DNA of 64,000 nucleotides from Pseudomethylobacillus aquaticus. Lineage in GTDB: Bacteria; Pseudomonadota; Gammaproteobacteria; Burkholderiales; Methylophilaceae. The position numbers and the translations under genes were made by a program. This document shows positions 52,318 to 62,867 of this stretch, piece by piece (positions within the stretch are counted from its first letter, which is position 1; each line of letters opens with the position of its first letter). The stretch covers positions 1 through 64,000 of the forward strand of contig NZ_RJVP01000005.1 of assembly GCF_003730115.1 (NCBI RefSeq), read 5' to 3'. Below the pieces are notes generated by a model. That model had not been told where the DNA came from. It did no database searches and worked only from the letters and a program-made list of their open reading frames with translations.

Positions 52318-53658
52318 GTGAGCGAGCCGCAATTTAGTTATTCCCTGGAACAATTGCAGCAAATGAGCACCGAGGTGCTGGCGATGACCCGGGCGGCGGG
52401 CGCCAGTGCCGCCGAGGCGGAAGTGAGCCTGGGCACCGGTCAGAACGTATCGGTACGCATGGGCGCGACCGAGACCATAGAATACAACCGTGACAAGGGC
52501 GTCTCGATCACCGTCTATTTCGGCCAGAAGCGTGGCCATGCCAGCAGCTCGGATCTTTCCTCACAGGCCCTGCAGGACACCGTGAACGCGGCCTGCAACA
52601 TCGCACGCTATACCGCCAGCGATGATTATTGTGGTCTGGCCGACCCTGCTCTGATGGCGAGTGACATCCCGTCATTGGATCTGCATCACCCCTGGACCTT
52701 GACGGTGGATGAGGCGCTGGAACTGGCGCAGCGCACCGAAGCGGCCGCACTGGCGGTGGATACGCGCATCAATAATTCCGAGGGTGCTACGGTCTCCACC
52801 TACGAAGGCATGTTCGTGTATGCCAACACGCATGGTTTCTGTGCGGGCTACCCCAGCTCGCGTCATAGCCTCAGTTGTTCAGTGATCGCCGAGCATGAAG
52901 ACAGCATGCAGCGCGACTATTGGTACAGCACGGCACGCTGCGCGCAGGATCTGCAAGCCGCCTATCATGTGGGGCGCGTAGCCGGTGAACGTACGGTGCG
53001 CAGGCTCAACCCGCGTCGCGTGAAAACAGCGCAGGTGCCGGTGTTGTTCGAGGCGCCATTGGCGTCCGGGTTGATCTCCAGCCTGATCTCGGCGGTATCA
53101 GGGGGCAATCTGTATCGTCAGTCCTCCTTCCTGCTGGATAGCCTGGGCAAGACCGTGGCATCGCCGCTGCTCACCATCACGGAACAGCCGCATCTGCCAC
53201 GCGGTCTGGCCAGCGCGCCCTTCGATAATGAAGGCGTTGCAACGACAGCGCGTACTTTGCTGGATGGCGGTGTGCTGCAAGGCTACGTATTGTCGAGTTA
53301 TTCTGCTCGCAAGCTGGGCATGCAGACCACCGGCAACGCAGGCGGGAATCACAATCTGATCGTGTCACATGGTGATCTGGATATGACGGGCCTGCTCGCT
53401 GCCATGGGCACTGGCTTGCTGGTGACAGAGTTGCTTGGACATGGCCTGAACATGGTCACCGGCGACTATTCGCGTGGCGCTGCCGGTTTCTGGGTAGAGA
53501 ACGGGGTGATCGCTTACCCGGTCGAGGAGATCACCATCGCCGGTAATATGCGCGACATGTTGTTGCAGATCGTCGCGATCGGTAATGATGTATTGACGCA
53601 AGGCTCCAAGCAGGTGGGCTCCATCCTCATCGAGCGCATGACGGTGGCGGGGGATTGA
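52318..53658 (+). CDS. pmbA: Metalloprotease PmbA (TldE)
   Basis: PmbA works with TldD in peptide maturation and degradation of some toxin peptides. The 446-residue protein has FSYSLEQLQQMSTEVLAMTR, RMGATETIEYNRDKGVSITV, LSGLISAVSGGNLYRQSS-like segments and GYVLSSYSARKLGMQTTGNA then GGNHNLIVSHGDLDMTGLL. Full length. It starts with GTG at 52318 (GAGAGCC upstream). As in other members of PmbA, the HExxxH of TldD is absent. Confidence 0.94.
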   Translation: MSEPQFSYSLEQLQQMSTEVLAMTRAAGASAAEAEVSLGTGQNVSVRMGATETIEYNRDKGVSITVYFGQKRGHASSSDLSSQALQDTVNAACNIARYTASDDYCGLADPALMASDIPSLDLHHPWTLTVDEALELAQRTEAAALAVDTRINNSEGATVSTYEGMFVYANTHGFCAGYPSSRHSLSCSVIAEHEDSMQRDYWYSTARCAQDLQAAYHVGRVAGERTVRRLNPRRVKTAQVPVLFEAPLASGLISSLISAVSGGNLYRQSSFLLDSLGKTVASPLLTITEQPHLPRGLASAPFDNEGVATTARTLLDGGVLQGYVLSSYSARKLGMQTTGNAGGNHNLIVSHGDLDMTGLLAAMGTGLLVTELLGHGLNMVTGDYSRGAAGFWVENGVIAYPVEEITIAGNMRDMLLQIVAIGNDVLTQGSKQVGSILIERMTVAGD

Positions 53659-53752
53659 GGTCGCGGCAGTCGGGTCGCGGCAATCGGGTCGCGCCGCGCA
53701 GATTGCTCGCCATGCCATGGCCTGAATGCGCTGGACCTGAATGATAGAGATG

Positions 53753-53778
53753 AAAAAGCCCCATGCATGGGGCTTTTT
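53753..53778. terminator. Bidirectional terminator between pmbA and mlaA
   Basis: AAAAAGCCCCATGCATGGGG then CTTTTT is a perfect palindrome with A-run and T-run on both sides. It lies between the ends of pmbA (+) and mlaA (-), so it can serve both. Confidence 0.92.
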
Positions 53779-53836
53779 CGTTTGCTGCTGGCTGCTACCG
53801 GGCTGGGCCTGGTGCTGCTTGATATAGCTGTTTGGC

Positions 53837-54859
53837 TTAGTTGCTGCTTGCTGTGGCAACCGTCATTTCTGTTGCGGTTGTCTCTTGTTTACTCGTCTCT
53901 TGGCTGGTCTTTTGATTGCTGGTCGTTTGTTCAGCCGTGGTTTCGGCTTTGGGCTCTTCAACGATCACAGCCTGTTCTTCGGCTGGTACCCTTGCTGTTG
54001 CTGCATGTTCAGTGGCTTCTACAGCGCTAGGGCTGGTCTCGTTGGCTGCTGCAGAGGAGGGTGCTTCTGAGCTCGCGGCTGGTGAACTGGAAGCTGGTGA
54101 ACTGGCTGCTGGAGCAGGCTCTTTTGCTTTTTCAGCTGGCAGATCTTCGCCATATTCGTCATCGTCATCACGCGCTCCGGCAACGCCATCGTTGATCTGA
54201 TTCTGACGGCGCTGCAGATAAGCATCACGCATGAACGCATAAGGGTCCAGCGCAGCATCATCCAGCAAATCGCTGGCAGGCAGATATTGGGCGCGCAGGT
54301 CGATGAATTTAACGACACGTGCCTGGTTACGTGTTGCGACATGGTCCACGTAGCCGATCGGGTCAAACAGGGCGGTGTCGACCGCGAAACCTGCCGTGTC
54401 ACGCAGTGTGCTTGGGCCTATGAATGGCAGCACGATGTAAGCGCCGCTGCCTACGCCCCAGTGGCCCAGCGTCTGGCCGAAATCTTCACTGTGCTTGGGG
54501 ATGCCGTCCATGGAAGCGACATCGATCAGCCCCAGCACGCCTACCGTGCTATTGATCACCACTCGACCCAGGTCATCCATGGCGCGATCGAACTTGAATT
54601 GCAGCAGGTTGTTGACTGCCGTCACGACAGTCCCTAGGTTGCTAAAGAAGTTGTTGACGCCGGTGCGAATCGGGCTGGGCAAGACCGCCTTGTAGGCGCC
54701 AGCGATCGGCTTGATCACCGCCTTGTCAGCGGTGTCATTGAATTTGTATACGCCGCGATTGAATCCTTCCAGCGGATCCTTGTTGGCTTGACTGGCGCAA
54801 CCACTCAATACGAGCGCCATGACCAGGGTGGCGACTAAACCGGAAGCATTGATGCGCAT
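53837..54859 (-). CDS. mlaA: Outer-membrane lipoprotein MlaA (VacJ) with long tail
   Basis: MlaA extracts misplaced phospholipids from the outer membrane's outer leaflet and hands them to the Mla transport chain. From ATG 54859 the lipobox LSGC places the lipid-bound cysteine at 21. DPLEGFNRGVYKFNDTADKA, NNFFSNLGTVVTAVNNLLQF, SEDFGQTLGHWGVGSGAYIV and LPFIGPSTLRDTAGFAVD are diagnostic. The last ~110 residues are an unusual Glu/Ala/Ser/Thr-rich tail (PAASSPASSSPAASSEAPSS). mlaBCDEF are not in the window. Confidence 0.93.
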   Translation of the reverse strand: MRINASGLVATLVMALVLSGCASQANKDPLEGFNRGVYKFNDTADKAVIKPIAGAYKAVLPSPIRTGVNNFFSNLGTVVTAVNNLLQFKFDRAMDDLGRVVINSTVGVLGLIDVASMDGIPKHSEDFGQTLGHWGVGSGAYIVLPFIGPSTLRDTAGFAVDTALFDPIGYVDHVATRNQARVVKFIDLRAQYLPASDLLDDAALDPYAFMRDAYLQRRQNQINDGVAGARDDDDEYGEDLPAEKAKEPAPAASSPASSSPAASSEAPSSAAANETSPSAVEATEHAATARVPAEEQAVIVEEPKAETTAEQTTSNQKTSQETSKQETTATEMTVATASSN

Positions 54860-55082
54860 ACGTGATATCCATCTGGTAAAAAATTGAGCCAACTATAAAT
54901 TGCGCTATCAATACACTTTACGCGCTATTCATCGAAAATACTTTAACCGAGCCATTTGGGCTTGTCTACTTTTATCCATGCGACACCCCAATGCGGGGGA
55001 TATGCGCCCTGGATAGAGGCTTGCTAGACGCCTTGCGACCCTGCTTCTACTTTGAATACTGGGGCGAGATCGCCGCCAGCCT

Positions 55083-55304
55083 TCAGGCGCTGATCACCAG
55101 AATGCAGGTCGCGGCATACGTTACTTGTTGTCCGGCACGGATCTTGGCGGTTTTGCGCAGTTCCACTGCGCCATCCACCTTGACCAGGCCTTGAGCGACC
55201 AGCGCTTTGCCGCTGCCACCACTATCAGCGCAGCCGGTCAGCTTGAGCAGGTTGCATAATTCGATGTAATCGGATTGCAGTTGGAACTGGATGGGTGTGT
55301 TCAT
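55083..55304 (-). CDS. S4-domain RNA-binding protein (YbcJ-like)
   Basis: The 73-residue protein is a single S4-type domain: IELCNLLKLTGCADSGGSGK, ALVAQGLVKVDGAVELRKTA and KIRAGQQVTYA. The 'KLTGxxxSGGxAK.....G.V.VNG..E.R...KI..G' pattern is that of YbcJ-type proteins, presumed to bind structured RNA. Its length is normal. No operon partner is near. Confidence 0.85.
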   Translation of the reverse strand: MNTPIQFQLQSDYIELCNLLKLTGCADSGGSGKALVAQGLVKVDGAVELRKTAKIRAGQQVTYAATCILVISA

Positions 55305-55502
55305 GATGGCATACTCAAGTGTCGCTCAGCGAGGTTTTCAGCTTTGGCTGCAACTGTGGGACAATACGTTGTGCTTTACCCATCACTATCATCGCCACTG
55401 TTGAACAAAACGACCAGGTTAAACGCCAAGCTGAAGAAAAAGAAAAGCCGCATCGGCGAACCGGCTGCGGCTATCTGTTACAACAATTTATCACCAATTA
55501 CT

Positions 55503-55587
55503 TGGTGCCCAGAAGAGGACTCGAACCTCCACATCTTTCGATACTAGTACCTGAAACTAGCGCGTCTACCAATTCCGCCATCTGGGC
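55503..55587 (-). tRNA. tRNA-Leu (anticodon CAG)
   Basis: Acceptor GCCCAGA pairs with TCTGGGC, discriminator A, encoded CCA. The anticodon stem-loop CTAGT-TTCAGGT-ACTAG gives anticodon CAG, reading CUG, the most-used leucine codon in the neighbouring genes. The long variable arm and GAGG-TTCGAGT-CCTC T-arm are normal for leucine tRNA. It is divergent from rnr. Confidence 0.95.
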
Positions 55588-55631
55588 GATGGGTCAATCA
55601 AAGAACGCGCATTCTATAGGAAAGACACACT

Positions 55632-58070
55632 TTGTCAACGAGAAAAAAACAACGCAACGCAGATCCACACGCACAGCGTGAAGCAGAGAACTACGCCAAC
55701 CCACTACCCAGCCGCGAGTTCATTATGGAAACCATGGCAGAACAAGGCGTTCCTGTCATGGTCGAGGTGCTGTACGAGTTATTGCACATCGCGGAAGAGG
55801 AGCGCGAGATCTTTCATCGCCGCCTCAACGCCATGGAGCGTGAAGGCCAGATCATCCGTAATCGCAAGGGCGCTTTGTGCATCGCAGAGAAGATCCACCT
55901 GATCGCCGGCCGGGTGCATGGCCATGCTGAGGGCTTTGGTTTTCTGATCCCGGACCAGGGCGGCGATGACATCTTTTTATCACCACGCGAGATGTCGCAG
56001 GTGCTGCACGGCGACCGTGTCATGGTGCGTCCAGCCGGGCTGGACCGTCGTGGCCGTCCGGAAGGGCGCATCGTCGAGGTGCTGGAACGCAATACCAACA
56101 AGCTGGTGGGCCGGGTGATCCGTGCGCATGGCGTGACCATCGTGGCGGCAGAAGACAAGCGCGTGAATCAGGACATCCTGATCCCGTATCATCTGGACAT
56201 GAACGCCAAGGACGGTCAGGTGGTGATGGTGGAGTTGACCGATCAGCCTTCGTCCTCTGCCAAACCCATGGGCAAGGTCGTCGAGATCCTGGGTAACTAT
56301 GCCGATTCCGGCATGGAGATCGAGATCGCGCTGCGCAAGCATCAGCTGCCCTATGAGTTCAGCCATGCAGCCGTGCAGCAGGCTGAAAACTACCCCAAGC
56401 TGGTGCAGGCCAAAGACTGGAAAGGCCGTATCGACCTGCGCGAGCTGCCGCTGGTCACCATAGACGGCGAAACCGCGCGTGACTTTGACGATGCGGTCTA
56501 CGCCGAGCCACAAGGCAAGGGTTGGCGTCTGGTGGTGGCGATCGCGGATGTGAGCTTCTATGTGAAGCCGGGCGATGCGCTGGACAAGGATGCTTATGAA
56601 CGCGGCAACTCGGTGTATTTCCCGCGCCGTGTGATCCCGATGTTGCCAGAGGCACTATCCAACGGCCTGTGTTCGCTGAACCCGGATGTAGAGCGCTTGT
56701 GCATGGTGTGCGATATGCAGATCGACGCGCTGGGTGCGGTCAAGCGTTACCAGTTCTACCCATCGGTGATGCGCTCCAAAGCGCGTATGACCTACACCCA
56801 GGTGTTCGACATCATCAGCCACCCGGACGGTGAGCTGGCTAAACAATATGCCTGGCTGGTGCCGCATGTGGGGCATCTGTACCGCCTGTACCAGATCATG
56901 CTCAAGGCGCGCGAGCAGCGTGGTGCCATCGAGTTTGAAAGCGGCGAGACCATGATGGTGTTCGATGACAACGGCAAGATCGCGCGTATCGACCCGGTCA
57001 AGCGTAACGAAGCGCATCGTTTGATCGAAGAGTGCATGCTGGCCGCCAACGTGTGTGCATCGGACTATCTCAAAACCAACGAGCACCCGGTGCTGTACCG
57101 TATCCACGAAGGCCCCACGCCTGAAAAGCTGGAAGCACTGCGCACTTTCATGGGTGAGTTCGGCTTTGGTGTAGGCGGTGGGGATACCCCGCATGCCAAG
57201 GATTATGGCAAGTTGCTGGCGCGCATCAAGGGCCGTCCAGACGAGCAGTTGTTGCAAACCGTGTTGCTGCGTTCCATGCAGCAGGCGGTGTACAGCCCGG
57301 ACAATATCGGTCACTTCGGCCTGGCTTACGAGTCCTACACCCACTTCACCTCGCCGATCCGCCGTTACCCGGATCTGCTGGTGCATAGAGCCATCAAGGC
57401 AGTGCTGGAAGGTGCGCAGTACCGTGCCGGTAACTGGCATGAGCTGGGCAAACACTGTTCCATGACCGAACGTCGTGCCGATGATGCCACGCGGGATGTG
57501 CAGGCCTGGCTCAAGTGCTATTACATGCAGGACAAGATAGGCGAAGTGTTCGACGGCACCGTGGCGGGTGTGACCAGTTTTGGTTTGTTCATCGCGCTGG
57601 ACGGGGTGTATGTCGAAGGCCTGCTGCATGTCACCGAACTGGGCAACGATTACTTCAATTACGACAAGGCGCGCCATGAGATGGCGGGTGAGCGTACCGG
57701 AGTGCGTTACCGTCTCGGCGACCGTCTGCGCGTGAAAGTCAGCCGGGTTGATCTGGAAACCAGTAAAATAGACTTCGTTCTGGTCGATAAAGCCACGGCG
57801 GTTGAACCATCTGGCGCTGAATCGCCGTCACCAGCCCAGCGTACCCTGTCCGTGAAGTCAGCGTCAGTGAAGTCAGCGCATGAGGCGACGGCCCGGGCTG
57901 ATCGCGCTGGAGCAGCCAAGCCGCCTGCTGGCCGCGCGCCAGCCCCACGCAGAAGTCGCGGGCCAGGAAAATCCGTGGTCAAGCCAGGCAGCAAGCAAGC
58001 CGCTGGTCAGCCCCGGGTTGCCAGTAAACCTAAAAAATCCAGCACTGCCAAGGTCAAGAAAAGCAAATGA
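55632..58070 (+). CDS. rnr: Ribonuclease R
   Basis: RNase R degrades structured RNA 3' to 5'. The 812 residues have the N-terminal winged helix ([20 protein letters not shown]), cold-shock domains ([20 protein letters not shown]), and an RNB catalytic domain with [20 protein letters not shown]. It also shows [20 protein letters not shown], an S1 domain ([20 protein letters not shown]) and a basic Lys/Ala/Pro tail. Start is TTG 55632 by reading-frame limits; a downstream start is possible but would trim the N-domain. It overlaps rlmB by 4 bases, a conserved rnr-rlmB pair. Confidence 0.95.
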   Translation: MSTRKKQRNADPHAQREAENYANPLPSREFIMETMAEQGVPVMVEVLYELLHIAEEEREIFHRRLNAMEREGQIIRNRKGALCIAEKIHLIAGRVHGHAEGFGFLIPDQGGDDIFLSPREMSQVLHGDRVMVRPAGLDRRGRPEGRIVEVLERNTNKLVGRVIRAHGVTIVAAEDKRVNQDILIPYHLDMNAKDGQVVMVELTDQPSSSAKPMGKVVEILGNYADSGMEIEIALRKHQLPYEFSHAAVQQAENYPKLVQAKDWKGRIDLRELPLVTIDGETARDFDDAVYAEPQGKGWRLVVAIADVSFYVKPGDALDKDAYERGNSVYFPRRVIPMLPEALSNGLCSLNPDVERLCMVCDMQIDALGAVKRYQFYPSVMRSKARMTYTQVFDIISHPDGELAKQYAWLVPHVGHLYRLYQIMLKAREQRGAIEFESGETMMVFDDNGKIARIDPVKRNEAHRLIEECMLAANVCASDYLKTNEHPVLYRIHEGPTPEKLEALRTFMGEFGFGVGGGDTPHAKDYGKLLARIKGRPDEQLLQTVLLRSMQQAVYSPDNIGHFGLAYESYTHFTSPIRRYPDLLVHRAIKAVLEGAQYRAGNWHELGKHCSMTERRADDATRDVQAWLKCYYMQDKIGEVFDGTVAGVTSFGLFIALDGVYVEGLLHVTELGNDYFNYDKARHEMAGERTGVRYRLGDRLRVKVSRVDLETSKIDFVLVDKATAVEPSGAESPSPAQRTLSVKSASVKSAHEATARADRAGAAKPPAGRAPAPRRSRGPGKSVVKPGSKQAAGQPRVASKPKKSSTAKVKKSK

Positions 58071-58816
58071 GTGAATCCCGTATCCTGTTCGGCTTCCATG
58101 CCGTTTTAAGCCGTCTCAGGCAACACGCCGCCAGCATCCAGGAGATCCTGATCGATCGGGATCGCGTCGATGCCCGCATGAAAGACCTGCTCAACATGGC
58201 CGAGAGTGCCGGTGTGCGTCTGATGCAGGTGGAACGTAGCCGCCTCGACGGCATGGCCGGTCCCAATGGCCGCCATCAGGGCGTGATCGCCCGCGTGGTG
58301 GATACCCCCATCCCCTATATGGACATCCATGACATCCTGGAATCCGGTCTCGATGAGCCGCCGTTCTTCCTGGTGCTGGATGGCGTGGAAGATCCGCACA
58401 ACCTGGGCGCCTGCCTGCGCGTGGCCGATGCCATGGGCGTGCATGCCGTGATCGCCCCCAAGGATAGAGCAGTGGGTCTGAATGCCACCGTGCGCAAAGT
58501 GGCCTGTGGCGCTGCCGAGACCGTGCCCTTCATTGCGGTGACCAATCTGGCGCGTACCTTGCGCGAGCTGCAAGAGGCGGGCGTGTTCGTGATCGGCACG
58601 GCCGCCGATGCGCCGTCCGACCTGTTCAGCACCAAGCTGACGGGTCCGCTGGCGCTGGTGCTAGGGGCGGAAGGCACTGGCTTGCGCCGGCTGACCGCCG
58701 AGAATTGTGATGCGCTGGTGGGCATTCCCATGTTCGGCTCGGTCGAGAGTCTGAATGTCTCGGTGGCCAGTGGTATTTGTCTCTACGAGGCACGTCGCCA
58801 GCGTAATCTGGGCTGA
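58067..58816 (+). CDS. rlmB: 23S rRNA (guanosine-2'-O-)-methyltransferase RlmB
   Basis: RlmB methylates G2251 of 23S rRNA. The 249-residue SpoU-type enzyme has a substrate-binding N-domain ([20 protein letters not shown]) and a knotted methyltransferase domain. Visible motifs are [40 protein letters not shown] and [20 protein letters not shown], which are SpoU motifs 1-3. It starts in the rnr stop (ATGA). Confidence 0.96.
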   Translation: MSESRILFGFHAVLSRLRQHAASIQEILIDRDRVDARMKDLLNMAESAGVRLMQVERSRLDGMAGPNGRHQGVIARVVDTPIPYMDIHDILESGLDEPPFFLVLDGVEDPHNLGACLRVADAMGVHAVIAPKDRAVGLNATVRKVACGAAETVPFIAVTNLARTLRELQEAGVFVIGTAADAPSDLFSTKLTGPLALVLGAEGTGLRRLTAENCDALVGIPMFGSVESLNVSVASGICLYEARRQRNLG

Positions 58817-58909
58817 TCCCGCAGCGTCTGACGCTGTATTGAGGTTTATTTCGGGCCGCTTAAATGTTATTTTATCGGTCTTTTCAATGTGTTAACTTTT
58901 GGAGTCATC

Positions 58910-59317
58910 ATGGCTGTAGAACGTACCCTTTCCATCATCAAACCTGACGCAGTTGCCAAGAACGTGATTGGCCAGATTTATACCCGCTTCGAGTCCAACG
59001 GCCTGAAGATCGTGGCTGCAAAAATGGCCCAACTGAGCCAGGCTGAAGCAGAAGGCTTCTACGCCGTGCACAAAGAGCGTCCTTTCTTCAAGGCGCTGGT
59101 TGAGTTCATGATCTCCGGCCCGGTGATGATCCAGGCGCTGGAAGGCGAGAACGCAGTGCTGAAGAACCGTGAACTGATGGGCGCGACCAATCCCAAGGAT
59201 GCAGCACCAGGCACCATCCGTGCTGACTTCGCAGAAAGCATCGACGCCAATGCGGTACACGGTTCCGATTCTGCTGAAAACGCAGCCATCGAAATCGCTT
59301 ACTTCTTCGGCAAGTAA
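58910..59317 (+). CDS. ndk: Nucleoside diphosphate kinase
   Basis: Ndk balances nucleoside triphosphate pools. From ATG 58910 (GGAG upstream) it has 135 residues: [80 protein letters not shown] and [20 protein letters not shown]. The active-site histidine lies in VHGSD. The protein is slightly shorter than the usual ~141 residues but complete. It is followed 17 bases later by rlmN. Confidence 0.97.
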   Translation: MAVERTLSIIKPDAVAKNVIGQIYTRFESNGLKIVAAKMAQLSQAEAEGFYAVHKERPFFKALVEFMISGPVMIQALEGENAVLKNRELMGATNPKDAAPGTIRADFAESIDANAVHGSDSAENAAIEIAYFFGK

Positions 59318-59334
59318 TACAAGGCTGTCGCGTT

Positions 59335-60474
59335 TTGATCAATCTGCTCGATTTCAGTCAGCCGCAGCTCGCCGCCTTCTTTCAGGAGCGCGGTGAGAAG
59401 CCGTTTCGCGCCAAGCAACTGATGCGCTGGATGCATCATTTTGGCGTGCAGGATTTCGAGCAGATGACGGATATCGCCAAGGCCCTGCGCCAGAAGCTGG
59501 CACTGGAGGCGGACATCACCCCGCCCGAGGTGCAGTTGGAGCAGGTGTCTGATGACGGCACCCGCAAATGGCTGATCGCCACGGGTACCGGCAATGCGGT
59601 CGAGACCGTGTTTATCCCGGAATCGGACCGTGGCACGCTGTGCGTGTCCTCGCAAGTAGGCTGTGCCCTGGAGTGTACCTTCTGCTCCACTGGCCGCCAG
59701 GGATTCAACCGTAATCTGCGTGTCTCCGAGATCATCGGCCAGTTGTGGGTGGCCAATGCCTCGCTGCGTCAGGACTATGGTTACGACATGCTGCCGCCTG
59801 GCGAACGCATCATCAGCAATGTGGTGATGATGGGCATGGGCGAGCCGCTCGCCAATTACGACAACGTGGTCACCGCCATGCAGATCATGCTGGACGACTC
59901 GGCGTATGGCTTGAGTCGCCGCCGTGTGACCTTGTCCACCAGCGGCATGGTGCCCGCCATGGACAGGCTCAAGGAAGACTGTCCGGTGGCGCTGGCTGTT
60001 TCGCTGCATGCGCCTAACGATGCGCTGCGCGATGTGATCGTGCCCATCAACAAGAAATACCCGCTCAAGGCACTGATGGCGGCCTGCCAGCGTTATCTGG
60101 TCAAAGCGCCACGCGATTTTGTGACCTTTGAATATGTGATGCTGGACGGTGTCAATGACAGTGCCGAGCATGCGCGCGAACTGATCGCGCTGGTGCGCGA
60201 TGTGCCCTGCAAATTCAACCTGATTCCATTCAACCCCTTCCCGGATAGCGGCTACAATACGTCCAGACCGGACAATATTCGCCGCTTCCGCGATCTGCTG
60301 ATGCAAGCTGGCCATATCGTCACCACGCGCAAGACGCGCGGCGATGACATCGATGCCGCCTGTGGCCAGTTGGCGGGCATGGTGCAGGACAAGACCAAGC
60401 GCACGGCATTGCGCGCTGCGCAGTCCATGGATGCGTTGCCTGCCGGGACGATACCGATCGCGCAGCTTGACTGA
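59335..60474 (+). CDS. rlmN: Dual-specificity RNA methyltransferase RlmN
   Basis: RlmN is a radical SAM enzyme that makes 2-methyladenosine at A2503 of 23S rRNA and A37 of some tRNAs. The 379-residue protein carries the CxxxCxxC cluster motif with C110, C114 and C117 ([17 protein letters not shown]), [40 protein letters not shown] and [20 protein letters not shown]. The start appears to be TTG 59335, with AAGG upstream. It lies in the conserved ndk-rlmN-rodZ-ispG order. Confidence 0.95.
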   Translation: MINLLDFSQPQLAAFFQERGEKPFRAKQLMRWMHHFGVQDFEQMTDIAKALRQKLALEADITPPEVQLEQVSDDGTRKWLIATGTGNAVETVFIPESDRGTLCVSSQVGCALECTFCSTGRQGFNRNLRVSEIIGQLWVANASLRQDYGYDMLPPGERIISNVVMMGMGEPLANYDNVVTAMQIMLDDSAYGLSRRRVTLSTSGMVPAMDRLKEDCPVALAVSLHAPNDALRDVIVPINKKYPLKALMAACQRYLVKAPRDFVTFEYVMLDGVNDSAEHARELIALVRDVPCKFNLIPFNPFPDSGYNTSRPDNIRRFRDLLMQAGHIVTTRKTRGDDIDAACGQLAGMVQDKTKRTALRAAQSMDALPAGTIPIAQLD

Positions 60475-60598
60475 TCTCAAGTAAGGTTCGGCTCGATATA
60501 CTCGATATACAAGGCTAGATACAGAGTGTGCAGGCCGATTGTCCCGGCCTGTAAAACAGCCAGGAACAGACAGAACTCTTAAAGCACCCAGGATTAAG

Positions 60599-61537
60599 AT
60601 GCAGACAGACCAATCCGTGATTCCCCCAGAAGGCGCTGTGTCCGGCGCATCCAGCACCCCGCGACTTGGCGAGACCTTGATTGCAGCGCGTGAGGCCATG
60701 CAGCTCAAGGTTGAAGACGTGTCGGCCCGCTTGCGACTGAGCGTGCAGCAGGTGCGTGCTCTGGAATCTGAGGAGTTCTCGGCCTTGCCTGACCCCATGA
60801 TCACGCGTGGTTTCATCCGTAACTATGCACGCTTGTTGCAGATCGATGCCGAGCCGCTGATCGAGATCCACCGTCAACTTGCCCCGGCCGCGACGCTGCG
60901 ACCCCTGACGCTGCTGTCCGAGAACATCCCCATGCAAAGCCCGCGCCGTCGCTCCTGGCTGGTGTACGCCGTGGTGATCGTGGTGTTGCTGGCTATCGCC
61001 GGTGTCTGGCATAGCTTGAACAGGCCGCTGGCTGTGGATTTGACGCCAGAGGCACCCGCTCCAGAGTCCGTGCCATTACCACCCGCTCCTGCATCGGAAT
61101 TGCCACCTGGTGGCGAGCTATCCGCTGTGGTTCCAGAAGTAACGAATGCCGCCCCCGCAGCGGAGCCATCTAGTGTCGAGGCCGCTCCAGCGACTGAGCC
61201 GTCCACCGTGACTGAAGCCACGCCAGCCGAGCCTGCAGTCGTCACCCCGGCACCTGCCACCACCACGTCCACGTCCACCACGGCGACCGGCGCAACTGCC
61301 AGAGTCGAATTCAGCTTTTCCGAAAATAGCTGGGTCGGCGTGCGTGATGCCGACGGCAAGGAAATATTCAACAAAAGCAAGGCGGCAGGTAAAACCGATT
61401 TTGTGGAAGGCAAGCCACCGTTCAGCATTGTTATCGGTAATGCTTCCGGTACCAGCCTGACGTTCAATGGCAAGCCGGTGGATCTGGCGCCCCATACCAG
61501 CTTGAATGTTGCCCGATTGACGCTGGGGGCGCCGTGA
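60599..61537 (+). CDS. rodZ: Cytoskeleton-associated protein RodZ
   Basis: RodZ links the cytoplasmic MreB cytoskeleton to the membrane. From ATG 60599 (AGGA five bases upstream) the 312-residue protein has an XRE-like helix-turn-helix domain ([40 protein letters not shown]) and [21 protein letters not shown] membrane helix ([19 protein letters not shown]) and a Pro/Ala-rich periplasmic linker follow, then a beta domain of DUF4115 type ([20 protein letters not shown]). It overlaps ispG by 4 bases (GTGA). Confidence 0.9.
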   Translation: MQTDQSVIPPEGAVSGASSTPRLGETLIAAREAMQLKVEDVSARLRLSVQQVRALESEEFSALPDPMITRGFIRNYARLLQIDAEPLIEIHRQLAPAATLRPLTLLSENIPMQSPRRRSWLVYAVVIVVLLAIAGVWHSLNRPLAVDLTPEAPAPESVPLPPAPASELPPGGELSAVVPEVTNAAPAAEPSSVEAAPATEPSTVTEATPAEPAVVTPAPATTTSTSTTATGATARVEFSFSENSWVGVRDADGKEIFNKSKAAGKTDFVEGKPPFSIVIGNASGTSLTFNGKPVDLAPHTSLNVARLTLGAP

Positions 61538-62850
61538 GTCAAGTATCCCGTCTCGCGCGCCGCCCTTGTCGGCGCGTCATGATCGGCCATGTGGCAGTGG
61601 GGGGCGATGCCTCGGTGGTGGTGCAATCCATGACCAATACCGATACCGCCGATGCCGACGCCACCGTGCGACAGGTGTTCGAGTTGTGGCAGGCGGGCTC
61701 GGAAGTAGTGCGCATCACCGTCAACTCGCCCGAGGCTGCTGCTCAGGTCGGCAACATCCGCCGTCAGCTCGATGCACTGGGTTGCAACGTGCCGCTGGTC
61801 GGCGATTTTCATTACAACGGCCACAAGCTGCTGAATCAGTACCCAGACTGTGCCCAGGCGCTCGCCAAATACCGCATCAATCCAGGCAATGTAGGCAAGG
61901 GCAGCAAGCGCGATGAACAGTTCGCCGCCATGATAGAGACCGCCGTGCGCTACGATAAGCCGGTGCGCATCGGCGTCAACTGGGGCAGTCTGGACCAGGC
62001 CAAGATGGCGCGCATGATGGACGAGAACGCGCAGCTGGCGGAGCCGCTATCTGCCGACGCGCTGATGCGTGAAGCGCTGATCCAGTCTGCGCTGGAAAGC
62101 GCACAACAGGCCGAGCAGCTGGGCTTGTCGGCTGACAAGATCATCATCTCCTGCAAGGTCAGCGATGTGCAGGACTTGATCAAGGTCTACCGTGAGCTTG
62201 GTCAGCGCTGCGATTACGCGCTGCACCTTGGCCTCACCGAGGCCGGCATGGGTTCCAAGGGCATCGTCGCCTCCACAGCGGCGCTGTCGGTACTGCTGCA
62301 GGAAGGCATAGGCGACACCATCCGCGTGTCGCTGACGCCGGAACCGAACGAATCGCGCACCAAGGAAGTCATCGTGGCGCAGGAGATCCTGCAGACCATG
62401 GGCATACGCTCGTTCACGCCACTGGTGACGGCTTGCCCCGGTTGCGGGCGCACCACCTCCACTTATTTCCAGGAATTGGCGCAACAGATCCAGCGTTATC
62501 TGCGTGAGCAGATGCCAGTGTGGCGCAAGCAATATCCAGGCGTGGAGTCCATGAGCGTGGCGGTGATGGGTTGCGTGGTGAATGGGCCGGGCGAATCCAA
62601 GCTGGCCAATATCGGCATCAGTTTGCCTGGCACCGGTGAAGTGCCGGTCGCGCCCGTGTTCGTGGACGGTGAAAAGACTGTCACTCTCAAGGGCGACAAT
62701 ATCGCCGCCGAATTCCAGCACATCGTCGAAGACTATGTGCAGCAACACTATGCCGAAGGCGGTAAGTTGCGTGCCTTGTTGCCAGTCGATCTGATGGCGG
62801 CAGGCCAGACTTCAGCACCCCCGCGTGTGATCCCGCTCAAGGCGATCTAA
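61534..62850 (+). CDS. ispG: 4-hydroxy-3-methylbut-2-en-1-yl diphosphate synthase
   Basis: IspG is an iron-sulfur enzyme in the MEP pathway that makes isoprenoid precursors. The 438-residue protein starts with GTG 61534 inside the rodZ stop, has [60 protein letters not shown] and [12 protein letters not shown], and has cluster cysteines in ACPGCGRT and [11 protein letters not shown]. Length fits the longer proteobacterial form. It precedes hisS by 17 bases. Confidence 0.96.
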   Translation: MSQVSRLARRPCRRVMIGHVAVGGDASVVVQSMTNTDTADADATVRQVFELWQAGSEVVRITVNSPEAAAQVGNIRRQLDALGCNVPLVGDFHYNGHKLLNQYPDCAQALAKYRINPGNVGKGSKRDEQFAAMIETAVRYDKPVRIGVNWGSLDQAKMARMMDENAQLAEPLSADALMREALIQSALESAQQAEQLGLSADKIIISCKVSDVQDLIKVYRELGQRCDYALHLGLTEAGMGSKGIVASTAALSVLLQEGIGDTIRVSLTPEPNESRTKEVIVAQEILQTMGIRSFTPLVTACPGCGRTTSTYFQELAQQIQRYLREQMPVWRKQYPGVESMSVAVMGCVVNGPGESKLANIGISLPGTGEVPVAPVFVDGEKTVTLKGDNIAAEFQHIVEDYVQQHYAEGGKLRALLPVDLMAAGQTSAPPRVIPLKAI

Positions 62851-62867
62851 CTCTTTTTCCAGAATCT

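Noticed and set aside
59299..60816. 505-codon minus-strand open frame
   Set aside because: Antisense to rlmN and the start of rodZ; no recognisable domain.
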